Of a DNA stretch of 27,912 nt, positions 1-7,142 are shown piece by piece (the stretch's first letter is position 1; each line of letters starts with the position of its first letter). The translations under genes were made by a program, and so were the position numbers. The stretch spans positions 1 through 27,912 of the forward strand of contig CAKSZU010000023.1 in the NCBI GenBank assembly GCA_934526125.1, given 5' to 3'. The notes under the pieces were generated by a model. It had not been told where the DNA came from and made no database searches. It worked only from the letters and a program-made list of their open reading frames with translations. Source of the stretch: an uncultured Faecalibacterium sp. Its GTDB lineage: Bacteria > Bacillota > Clostridia > Oscillospirales > Ruminococcaceae.

Positions 1-5
1 CTTAA

Positions 6-22
6 ACAGTATACCATACTGT
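6..22. promoter_or_regulatory. Palindrome at left edge, possible operator/promoter
   Basis: The arms ACAGTAT (6-12) and ATACTGT (16-22) form a perfect 7-bp inverted repeat around a 3-nt centre. Read on the minus strand, the same bases contain TATACT preceded by TGG, which resembles an extended -10 element, though no good -35 is visible. This could be an operator-covered promoter for a gene lying beyond the left edge. The stretch 1-76 holds no gene, and the palindrome has no U-tract that would make it a clear terminator. Confidence 0.35.
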
Positions 23-76
23 CTAACAAATGGGGTGCAGTTCAGAATGACATCGGGGGTGCTTTTATGGTTTGTT

Positions 77-1273
77 TTAAGAAAGCTGTACGGCTTCCAG
101 GACACGGACGCCTTCCTGCTCCAGGACGGAGCGGAGGGCTTCCAGATAGCCGGGCTTGTCCACCTTGTTCTCGATGCAGCAGGTCAGCACACCGTGCAGG
201 CTGGTGACCTCCATGGCAAGGGACGCGCCGTCCGGCAGCACCCAGGTCTGGAAATCGGTCAGGTACTGTTCCAGCTCCGGGCTGCGGGGCAGCAGGGGGC
301 TGCCGATGTAGCTGACCCAGAAATCTGCGGGGAACCCGCTGATGTACTCGCCCATCTGGAAGATCCGCTTTTTGATCTTCAGGGCGGCTTTCTGGCGGAA
401 CACCTGATAGACCCAGCCCATCTGTTCCGCCATCCGGAACAGGCGGCGCTCCGGGGTCAGGCTCTGCCGGATGTCCTGATCCAGCTGCCGGACAAAGCCG
501 TGGAGCCGGGTTCCCGGCTCCAGATGCAGGGGCAGTTGGAAGGACGCGATGCAGTTGTACAGGGCGTTGGGCACCCCCAGCGCGGCGCGGGTGTCGGCGG
601 CGCAGCTGTAGATCAGCTCGTCCTTTTCCAGATAGCGCTGGGCGGCCTGACAGGTCAGCCCCATCAGGGCGCTGAAAGGCCCAACGCCCTCCCGCACGGC
701 CAGATCCACAAGGCTCTGGCGGTCCATCCGCAGGCGGAGGAAATGGGGTGTGCCCTCACTGATCTGCAGCACGTCCTTCTGCAGGTCGTTGGCCACCTGA
801 CTGTCCGGGAAGCGGGCCAGCAGCTCCTCCACGTCATAGGGCGGGTCGGAGGCCAGCACCCCGCAGGCAAAGCCTGCGTCATACTTCAGGTTGCAGTAGA
901 GACTGAGCAGCAGGGTGAAAAAAGGCGAACCGCCCCGGCCGTCGGCCAGAAAATGGAACCAGTCCAGATAGATGGTATCCCCCTCCCACCCGAGGGAGAA
1001 GAGATAATCCTCCGTTTCCTCGGGGATACGGGGCTGGACGCTGCCCTGCCGCACCCGGCAGGGCGCATCATTGGGTTCCAGATGGGCTTCCCGCTTTTCC
1101 CAGACCACCCGGCAGAAATAGTATTCCGCCAGTGGACGGGCCGCGTCCAGCGCTTCCTGCAGCAGGACCGGGTCCACGGGGTCTCGCAGACTGGCCTGAT
1201 ACCGGCAGAGGACCTGATTTTCACGATAATAATAGACGATGCCCTGAAACACCGCACACTGCGCAGCATCCAT
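77..1273 (-). CDS. Condensation-domain-like acyltransferase
   Basis: This 398-residue protein has no signal peptide or membrane segment. It carries HFLADG at residues 107-112, which matches the HxxxDG active-site motif of the CoA-dependent acyltransferase superfamily (NRPS condensation domains, alcohol and wax-ester acyltransferases). The length, near 400, is that of one such two-lobed domain standing alone. By family knowledge His107 would be the catalytic base, with Asp111 structural. Its ATG lies 6 nt after the stop of the carrier-protein gene, so the two are probably co-translated. The simplest role is transfer of the acyl group from that carrier to an amine or alcohol. The substrate and acceptor cannot be read from the sequence. 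It might instead be an epimerase-like or inactive relative, but the motif is intact. Confidence 0.8.
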   Translation of the reverse strand: MDAAQCAVFQGIVYYYRENQVLCRYQASLRDPVDPVLLQEALDAARPLAEYYFCRVVWEKREAHLEPNDAPCRVRQGSVQPRIPEETEDYLFSLGWEGDTIYLDWFHFLADGRGGSPFFTLLLSLYCNLKYDAGFACGVLASDPPYDVEELLARFPDSQVANDLQKDVLQISEGTPHFLRLRMDRQSLVDLAVREGVGPFSALMGLTCQAAQRYLEKDELIYSCAADTRAALGVPNALYNCIASFQLPLHLEPGTRLHGFVRQLDQDIRQSLTPERRLFRMAEQMGWVYQVFRQKAALKIKKRIFQMGEYISGFPADFWVSYIGSPLLPRSPELEQYLTDFQTWVLPDGASLAMEVTSLHGVLTCCIENKVDKPGYLEALRSVLEQEGVRVLEAVQLS

Positions 1274-1279
1274 CCGGCC

Positions 1280-1522
1280 TTACCCCGCGTTTTCCGCCAG
1301 ATAATCTGCCAGGTCGCTGATGGTCACAAAATTGCGCAGCTCCTTTTCCGGGATGCGCAGACCAAAGGTCTCCTCCAGATCGGCCACGATGGTCAGGATC
1401 TCCATGGAGGACAGATCCAGATCGTCCATCAGAACGCTGTTTTCATTGACATCCTCGGGCGAGATCTCTGCCACATCCTCCAGAATTGCCAGGATCTGAG
1501 ACACGATTTCTGCTCTTTCCAT
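1280..1522 (-). CDS. Stand-alone acyl carrier protein
   Basis: This 80-residue acidic protein is of typical acyl/peptidyl carrier length. The segment DDLDLSSMEIL (residues 33-43) aligns with the helix-II motif of acyl carrier proteins (DxxGxDSL), placing the 4'-phosphopantetheine on Ser39. The sequence after it (ADLEETFGLRIPEKEL) is also typical. An ATG at 1522 was chosen over a TTG one codon upstream because AGGAAG lies about 8 nt before it. It sits between two AMP-forming ligases and a condensation-like transferase, without fab genes, so it is more likely a dedicated carrier for a specialised acyl product than the housekeeping AcpP. No phosphopantetheinyl transferase gene is present in the window. 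Confidence 0.9.
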   Translation of the reverse strand: MERAEIVSQILAILEDVAEISPEDVNENSVLMDDLDLSSMEILTIVADLEETFGLRIPEKELRNFVTISDLADYLAENAG

Positions 1523-1631
1523 CAAAAAATCTTCCTTTCCGTGAGGGATTTTTCTGTCGCCTTACCGGGCGCAGCTTCAGTATGCCACCCAGCGGGCCGT
1601 TTTAACCATCCCGGGCCTGCATACCGTTTTT

Positions 1632-1660
1632 ATAATACCTGTTTCAGGCCGGAATTGCAA
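1632..1660 (-). promoter_or_regulatory. Promoter for carrier protein/acyltransferase pair
   Basis: On the minus strand TTGCAA (1655-1660) and TATTAT (1632-1637) are 17 bp apart, a good sigma-A fit. It lies in the 172-nt gap after the second ligase gene and gives a leader of about 100 nt before the carrier gene. The carrier and transferase genes can therefore be transcribed without the ligases. Confidence 0.6.
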
Positions 1661-1694
1661 CCGGAATGCCGCTGTTTTCTGCCTTTTTTCGCAA

Positions 1695-3164
1695 TCAGCG
1701 CAGCAGCTTGCCCACCGCGTTCCGCGGCAGGGGCTCGGCGCTGAACTCCACCGCTGTGATCCGCTGGTACAGCGGCAGGGTACGGTTCAGCCCGGTGAGG
1801 AAAACCCGGACCTCCGCCTGCTTTTCCTCGGCACAGCAGATCAGCGCGCCGATCTTTTTGCCCATTTCCTTGACCACGCACTCCTGCACCTCAGGGCAGG
1901 CGCTGAGCTTTTTTTCCAGCTCCTCGGGGCTGACGTTCTCGCCGGTACCCAGAATGATCAGGTTCTTTTTCCGGCCCACCATGTAGTAATAACCGTCCTC
2001 GTCCTCACGGGCCAGATCGCCGGTGTGGAGCCAGCCGTCTTTGTCGATGATCTCAGCGGTGGCTTCGGGGTCCTTATAGTAGCCCAGCATGACGCAGCCG
2101 CCCCGGATGCAGATCTCGCCGGTCTCATCCAGCTTGTACTCACAGTGGCCGTCCGGCCTGCCCAGCGCCCGGATATGGGGCTCTGTCTGGGCGTAGTTCA
2201 CCAGACCATCGCCGCAGGTCTCGGTCATGCCGTAGCACTGGGTGATGTACATGCCGTTTTCCACCAGCCCCAGCAGCACCTCGCTGTCAAACATGGCTGA
2301 ACTGCCGCAGGGGTTCCACAGACCGTTCAGCTTGTCGGCGCGGCCGCGCTTGACATCCTTATAAATAGACTCCATCAGCACCGGGGCCACGGCAATGGCA
2401 TCGCTGTGCATCAGGCCCAGATCCCGGTAGAAATTCCGCAGGTCACTGCAAAGGTTCAGGGCCCAGCCCTTGAAGGGCCAGGAGAACAGACAGATAAAGG
2501 TGCCCAGATGGAACAGGGGCAGGATAGCAAAGTTGCTCAGGGCCTCTTCGGTCCGCTGGGGCAGATGCTCCTGCCGGAAAGCCATCATATGGTCGCCCAT
2601 GGCAACGTGCATCTGCATCACGGTAAAGAAGTTCCGCTCTGCCAGCATCACGGCCTTGCTGCGGCCGGTGGTACCGGAGGTGAACAGCATGACCATCAGG
2701 GCATTGGGGTCGATCTTCTTTTCCAGCCCGCCGGGGGCGGTGTCCTTCCAGACATCCATCGGCTGCAGGCGCTCCCCATACGCAGCCTCCAGCTGCGCCC
2801 GGCAGCCGTAGTCCACCCCATCATTCAGGATGAGGGCCGGCTCTGCCAGCTCCAGCTCCCAGCTCAGCTCGTCCCAGGTCTTTTTCTGGTTCATCGTCAC
2901 CAGAACAGCCCCGGCCAGCACAGCACCAAAGGTATTCACGCCGTACTCATAGCAGTTTTTGCTCAGCAGGGCCACCCGTTTGCCCGCGATGTCCGGGATA
3001 TTCCGGGCAAACCATGCGGCGGCCCGGCGGATATCCTGCACATATTCGGCATAAGTGCGCTGCTGTACGGCTCCGGTGGCATCGTCCACCCAGCGGAAGG
3101 CGATCCGCCCGGGGAATTCCTGCTCCATTGTCCGGGTGACAAGATCATAGACATTGTTTACCAT
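1695..3164 (-). CDS. AMP-forming acyl-acid ligase (paralogue 1)
   Basis: This 489-residue enzyme belongs to the ANL superfamily (acyl-CoA synthetases, NRPS adenylation domains). Motifs appear in order: FTSGTTGRSK at 161-170 (phosphate-binding A3), YGMTE at 311-315 (A5), TGD at 381-383 (A7, ribose binding), GRKKNLIILGTGENVSPEE at 397-415 (hinge and A8), and the catalytic Lys486 in PRNAVGK at the extreme C-terminus. The region LPLFHLGTF (215-223) resembles fatty or aryl acid ligases and lacks the Asp used by amino-acid adenylation domains, so a carboxylic acid rather than an amino acid is the likely substrate. The ATG has AAGGAG 7 nt upstream. It follows its paralogue by 28 nt and precedes the carrier gene, so it probably loads that carrier. 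CoA as acceptor cannot be excluded. Confidence 0.9.
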   Translation of the reverse strand: MVNNVYDLVTRTMEQEFPGRIAFRWVDDATGAVQQRTYAEYVQDIRRAAAWFARNIPDIAGKRVALLSKNCYEYGVNTFGAVLAGAVLVTMNQKKTWDELSWELELAEPALILNDGVDYGCRAQLEAAYGERLQPMDVWKDTAPGGLEKKIDPNALMVMLFTSGTTGRSKAVMLAERNFFTVMQMHVAMGDHMMAFRQEHLPQRTEEALSNFAILPLFHLGTFICLFSWPFKGWALNLCSDLRNFYRDLGLMHSDAIAVAPVLMESIYKDVKRGRADKLNGLWNPCGSSAMFDSEVLLGLVENGMYITQCYGMTETCGDGLVNYAQTEPHIRALGRPDGHCEYKLDETGEICIRGGCVMLGYYKDPEATAEIIDKDGWLHTGDLAREDEDGYYYMVGRKKNLIILGTGENVSPEELEKKLSACPEVQECVVKEMGKKIGALICCAEEKQAEVRVFLTGLNRTLPLYQRITAVEFSAEPLPRNAVGKLLR

Positions 3165-3192
3165 GGTCTGCTCCTTTTGCTCCCGTTTGGTT

Positions 3193-4701
3193 TTACTTGC
3201 GCAGCAGTTTGCCCAGCGCGTTGCGGGGCAGGGGCTCGGCGCTGCACTCCACCACGGAGATGCGCTTGTACATGGGCAGGGTGCGGTTCAGCTCGGTGAC
3301 AAAATCCTTCACCTGCTGCTGCTTGTCATCCTCACAGCAGACCACGGTGCCGATCTTCTTGCCCATCTCCTTGACGATGCACTCCTTGATGGCATCGCAC
3401 TTGCGCAGCAGCTTTTCCAGTTCCTCGGGGCTGACGTTTTCGCCGCTGTCCAGAATGATGAGGTTCTTCTTGCGGCCGGTCATATAGTAGTAGCCTTCCT
3501 CGTCCACGCGGGCCAGGTCGCCGGTGTGGAGCCAGCCGTCCTTGTCGATGGCTTCCGCGGTGGCCTCGGGGTCCTTATAGTAGCCCAGCATCACGCAGCC
3601 GCCGCGGACGCAGATCTCGCCGGTCTCGTCCACCTTGACCTCACAGAAGCCGTCCGGCTTGCCCAGGGCACGCAGGTGGTCGCCCTCCTGGGCAACGTTC
3701 AGCAGGCCGTAACCGGCCAGCTCGGTCATGGAGTAGCACTGATTGATATAGATGCCGTTGTCCACCAGGTAGTTCAGGATCTCCGGGTCCAGGATGGCCG
3801 AGCTGCAGCTCAGGTTCCACAGGCCGTTCAGCCGCTCCTTGTGGCCGCGCCGGATCTCGTTGTAGATCATCTCCACCAGCACCGGCGGGGTGGACATGGC
3901 ATCGCTGTGCATCAGGCTCATATCCCGGCGCAGGTCCCGGGCATCGCAGCAGAGGTTCAGGACCCAGCCCTGGATGCCGTAGACGAAATAGCAGATGAAG
4001 CCTGCCAGATGGAACATGGGCACCAGCGTGAAGTGGGCAATGGTCTGGTCCAGATACTCCGGGGCCAGCTTCTCCTCAATCTCCGGAATGATGCTCTGGC
4101 CATTGATGTACATTTGGACGGCCGTGAAGTAGTTCTTCTCTGACAGCATGACGCCCTTGCTGCGGCCGGTGGTGCCGGAGGTGAACATCAGCATCAGCAG
4201 GGCCTCATGGTCGATGCGGTTTTCCAGCGCAGCCGGGGCGGCGCCCTTCCAGGCGTCCATGGGGCGCAGCTTCTCTCCGTAAGCAGCTTCCAGCTGGGCG
4301 CGGTATCCGTAGTCGATGCCGTCGTTGAAGATGAGGTCCGGCTCTACCAGATCCAGCTCGTACTCCAGCTCCGGCCAGGTCTTGCCCTGGTTCAGAGTCA
4401 CGATGACTGCCCCGGACATCATGGTGCCGAAGGTCACCACGCCGTATTCATAGTTGGTCCGGCTCAGGATCACGACCTTTTTCTCCCGGCACTCCTGCAG
4501 CTCCTGCTGCAGGTAGCCGGTCATGGTCCGGATATCCTGCACATACTGTGCATAGGTCTTTTCCACCACGGTATCCTTGCCTTCCACATAGCGGAACGCC
4601 ACCCGGTCGGCATATTTATTTTGCATGGCGCTGACCATATCATACACGGTCATGGGCATCTGTGCTGCCGTCACGACCCGGTTCGCAACTTTCTTTTCCA
4701 T
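3193..4701 (-). CDS. AMP-forming acyl-acid ligase (paralogue 2)
   Basis: This 502-residue ANL-superfamily enzyme is first in the operon. It has FTSGTTGRSK at 173-182, YSMTE at 323-327, TGD at 393-395, the A8 hinge GRKKNLIILDSGENVSPEE (409-427) and the catalytic Lys498 in PRNALGK. It aligns along its length with the ligase just downstream, with long identical stretches such as RAQLEAAYGE and GGCVMLGYYKDPEATAE, so the pair is a tandem duplication. Differences cluster in the predicted acyl pocket around residues 228-330, which suggests different substrates. The ATG at 4701 was chosen over an upstream in-frame codon because AAGGAG lies about 9 nt before it and the extra 39 residues have no family match. 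MPMTVYDMVS is a normal N-terminus for the family. Confidence 0.9.
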   Translation of the reverse strand: MEKKVANRVVTAAQMPMTVYDMVSAMQNKYADRVAFRYVEGKDTVVEKTYAQYVQDIRTMTGYLQQELQECREKKVVILSRTNYEYGVVTFGTMMSGAVIVTLNQGKTWPELEYELDLVEPDLIFNDGIDYGYRAQLEAAYGEKLRPMDAWKGAAPAALENRIDHEALLMLMFTSGTTGRSKGVMLSEKNYFTAVQMYINGQSIIPEIEEKLAPEYLDQTIAHFTLVPMFHLAGFICYFVYGIQGWVLNLCCDARDLRRDMSLMHSDAMSTPPVLVEMIYNEIRRGHKERLNGLWNLSCSSAILDPEILNYLVDNGIYINQCYSMTELAGYGLLNVAQEGDHLRALGKPDGFCEVKVDETGEICVRGGCVMLGYYKDPEATAEAIDKDGWLHTGDLARVDEEGYYYMTGRKKNLIILDSGENVSPEELEKLLRKCDAIKECIVKEMGKKIGTVVCCEDDKQQQVKDFVTELNRTLPMYKRISVVECSAEPLPRNALGKLLRK

Positions 4702-4776
4702 CCGAAAACACTCCTTGTTCTGTTTGTTTTTCCTGCGGCTCCCTGTTTCTGGAAGCATCTGGAACATCTGAGACTC

Positions 4777-4805
4777 AGTATACCGCAGGTTCTGCGTAAA
4801 AGCAA
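4777..4805 (-). promoter_or_regulatory. Promoter of the ligase operon
   Basis: On the minus strand TTGCTT (4800-4805) and TATACT (4777-4782) are separated by 17 bp. The start would lie roughly 70 nt before the first ligase ATG. The upstream edge abuts a cluster of TTGCA repeats. The whole gap 4702-5094 (393 nt) holds this promoter, the repeats and the divergent promoter at 4962-4990; no gene is seen in it. Confidence 0.65.
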
Positions 4806-4812
4806 GATTTAA

Positions 4813-4840
4813 TTGCACAAATATGCAACTTTAGCTTGCA
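4813..4840. repeat. TTGCA repeat cluster, possible operator
   Basis: TTGCA occurs at 4813-4817 and 4836-4840, and its reverse complement TGCAA at 4824-4828. The first pair forms a palindrome with a 6-nt centre, placed just upstream of the ligase-operon -35 box. This is where an activator or repressor would bind. No regulator gene lies next to it in the window, so the cognate protein is unknown. Confidence 0.35.
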
Positions 4841-4961
4841 CTCAATCTGTGCATCTGGATGTAAATCCTGCCTTTTGTTGCGGAAGACCGCCGGGTGTGG
4901 TACACTTTTGTCCGGAGCCGTGCCCCGGGGTGCGGCCCCGGCTGCACAGGCCGCGGTTTCA

Positions 4962-4990
4962 TTGACAGCAGCCGCAAAAAGCATTATACT
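4962..4990 (+). promoter_or_regulatory. Promoter of the envelope-glycan operon
   Basis: A perfect TTGACA (4962-4967) is 17 bp from TATACT (4985-4990). It drives the acyltransferase-3 gene, whose ATG lies about 100 nt further on, and faces away from the ligase promoter. Confidence 0.75.
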
Positions 4991-5094
4991 GATTATAAAT
5001 CTCTCGATTTTTCCATATTTTTCAACATTCTGCGCCTGAAATCCGGCAATTCTGCCCTCCCGGGGTGATCTGCGGCGCAAAGGAGGACCTTTTC

Positions 5095-6228
5095 ATGAAG
5101 GGAACCAGACCCCGCACCGCAAATTCTCTGGGCATGTTCGATCTGCTGAAGGGCATCGGAATGCTGACCATTGTGTTCGCCCACACCGGCGAACTCTACC
5201 CGATGGGTGCTGCCAGCGGCATCAACCCGCTGACCTTTTTCATGTTTGCTTATCGTGAAGCCCTGATGGCCGCCTTCTACATCGCCAGCGGCTACGGCTT
5301 CCGCAAGCGCTCCCTCGGCAAGTGCATCGATCAGCAGGTCAAGACTCTGCTCAAGCCTTACATCTATACAGGCCTTGCCACCAGCGGGTTCCACCTGCTG
5401 ATCCATTACCTCATGTTCGGCGATCTGACGGCCTCCCTCCGCGAGACGGGCAAGGTGCTGGGCGGTTTTGCGCTGGGCCTGCCCCACACGGCAGAGTATT
5501 TCGGCCAGACCTTTTTCTCCTGCGGCCCCATGTGGTATCTGCTCTCGCTGATGATCGCATGGATCCTGCTGGACCTGATCCTGAATATCTTCCCCGAGGC
5601 CTACATAAACTGGGCAGTACTCGGAGTCATGCTCCTGGGCTGGGGCATCTGCATCACCTGGGATGCTCCCTTCTGCATCGGGCAGGGCATGGTCACCGTC
5701 CCAGCCCTCTATGTCGGGTATCTGGCCAAGAAGCACAAACTCTTTGAAAAGCCCCTGCCGCCGCAGCGGCGCCGGGGGATGCTGGCCGCCGCCGCTGCGG
5801 TGGCAGTGCTGGTGCTGGTCACCCAGCGCACCGACTGCGTCTCCATGTCCGAGTGGACCCTGGGCCCTGTCAGCATCCTGCTGGACGCCGTCACGGGTCT
5901 GGGCATCCTGTGCATCGTGATCTGGTTCCAGCGCAAGGTGGACAACCTGCTGACCCGGGGCATCCAGGCCATCGGCCGCCGGTCGCTGTACATTTTCTGC
6001 ATCCACACCGTGGAGCTGACGGCCATTCCCTGGTATCTGATGCCCCCGAAGTTCGCCGCCCATCCGGTGGTGGGCATGATCCTGCAGTTCGCCCTCTCCA
6101 TGGGCTCCGTGCTGCTGATCTGCGAGCTGTTCGTCCGCCGCCGCGACTTCCGGTTCTGGCTTGCCTCCCGCAGGAAACAGACCCGGCAGGACACCGGCCG
6201 TGAACAGCATTATGCGGCAAAACACTGA
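5095..6228 (+). CDS. Membrane acyltransferase, family 3 (OafA-like)
   Basis: This 377-residue polytopic protein has roughly ten hydrophobic segments. The N-terminal block FDLLKGIGMLTIVFAH (residues 15-30) is the hallmark of acyltransferase family 3, with His30 as the proposed catalytic residue. Members move acetyl or other acyl groups across the membrane onto surface sugars or lipids. The start is ATG 5095, with a consensus AGGAGG about 8 nt upstream; an in-frame GTG at 5065 has no ribosome site. It is the first gene of a run ending at a terminator near 8790 and precedes glycosyltransferase-type genes, so an envelope polysaccharide is the likely acceptor. The donor is unknown. The divergent acyl-activation cluster makes a link tempting but unproven. 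RRRDFRF and a basic C-terminal tail would face the cytoplasm. Confidence 0.88.
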   Translation: MKGTRPRTANSLGMFDLLKGIGMLTIVFAHTGELYPMGAASGINPLTFFMFAYREALMAAFYIASGYGFRKRSLGKCIDQQVKTLLKPYIYTGLATSGFHLLIHYLMFGDLTASLRETGKVLGGFALGLPHTAEYFGQTFFSCGPMWYLLSLMIAWILLDLILNIFPEAYINWAVLGVMLLGWGICITWDAPFCIGQGMVTVPALYVGYLAKKHKLFEKPLPPQRRRGMLAAAAAVAVLVLVTQRTDCVSMSEWTLGPVSILLDAVTGLGILCIVIWFQRKVDNLLTRGIQAIGRRSLYIFCIHTVELTAIPWYLMPPKFAAHPVVGMILQFALSMGSVLLICELFVRRRDFRFWLASRRKQTRQDTGREQHYAAKH

Positions 6229-6284
6229 ATCACACAGGGGGAACTCCCTGTTCAAGGAATCAAAAAAATGAGGAGAATCCGGTT

Positions 6285-7142
6285 ATGAACAATGCAGCTC
6301 CTGAGAACACCGCGTCCCTGCAGGGCAGGATCGACGATCTGGAACAGCAGCTCCGGCTGGCAGACGAGGGCAACGCCCGGCTGGCCGCCCGCTGCCTGAG
6401 CCTGGAGCAGGAGGTACAGACCTACCTTGCCGCCCATGCCCCCCACGAGAAGCAGACGGATTCGCCTGCCCTGCTGCAGCCCGTGATCTATTACAACACG
6501 GGCTTCGGCTTCTCGGAAAAGGAGATCCTGCGCTCGAAAGACTGCAACGTGGATCTTCTGAACAACCTTGTCTCCGCCGTGTTCGAGCTGCCTGCGGCTG
6601 CGGTCGGGCTCCGGCTGGACCCCGGCGAGCTGCCCTGCTGCCTGGCACAGGTCGGCTTTTCTGACGACCGGGTGCTCTGGCACCCCGTCAACGGCATCCC
6701 CCTGAAAAACGACAGCGTCCTGTTCCTGAACAACGACCCCAACTGTCTGCTGGACGGGGTGTCCCCCTTCCCGGCCGGGATGAAGCTGACGGTGAACTAC
6801 CGCTACTACCCGCTGGAAGATCTGCTGAACGAGCCGCTGTTCCTGGCCGTGCTGGAAAGCGTCCGGCAGCTGGACCAGAACAAGAACAGCGAGCTGCAGC
6901 ACATCGCCGCCCTGGAGCAGGCTCTGCAGGACGCCGGTGCCGCACAGCAGCAGACGTCCGCCGCCCTGCAGAAGACCATTGCCGAGCTGCAGCAGAAAAA
7001 CTTTGAGCTGCAGGCAAAGAGCCAGGCCTATGAGGCCTCGCTGGAGAGTGTGCTGTCCAGCCGGAGCTGGAAGCTGACCTCGCCCATCCGCCGCCTGCTG
7101 GGGCTGTTCCATCGCAGCAACGGGACGGAGGGACAGCAGTAA
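6285..7142 (+). CDS. Coiled-coil glycosyltransferase-associated protein
   Basis: This 285-residue soluble protein has three parts. A coiled coil at about 5-48 is rich in Glu, Gln and Leu. A beta-rich middle (about 63-185) begins YYNTGFGFSEKE and contains LRLDPGE; it resembles the accessory domain found beside rhamnan and O-antigen glycosyltransferases. A second long coiled coil (about 198-255) ends in SSRSWKLTSPIRRLLG, a tail motif often seen at the end of bacterial glycosyltransferase-linked proteins. No catalytic motif is visible. Its stop overlaps the next ATG by one base (TAATG), so it is translationally coupled to the glycosyltransferase. It probably scaffolds or length-controls that enzyme at the membrane; this role is inferred. 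GAGGAG lies 11 nt before the ATG. Confidence 0.7.
   Translation: MNNAAPENTASLQGRIDDLEQQLRLADEGNARLAARCLSLEQEVQTYLAAHAPHEKQTDSPALLQPVIYYNTGFGFSEKEILRSKDCNVDLLNNLVSAVFELPAAAVGLRLDPGELPCCLAQVGFSDDRVLWHPVNGIPLKNDSVLFLNNDPNCLLDGVSPFPAGMKLTVNYRYYPLEDLLNEPLFLAVLESVRQLDQNKNSELQHIAALEQALQDAGAAQQQTSAALQKTIAELQQKNFELQAKSQAYEASLESVLSSRSWKLTSPIRRLLGLFHRSNGTEGQQ

Noticed and set aside
35..1744. 569-codon plus-strand frame across the carrier and acyltransferase genes
   Set aside because: It runs through two genes on the other strand that carry clear motifs and ribosome sites, and its translation is His/Gln/Gly-rich without any recognisable domain.
6233..6256. Short inverted repeat ACAGGG/CCCTGT between the acyltransferase and coiled-coil genes
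   Set aside because: It has no U-tract and lies between genes that read as one operon; it is too weak to call a terminator.
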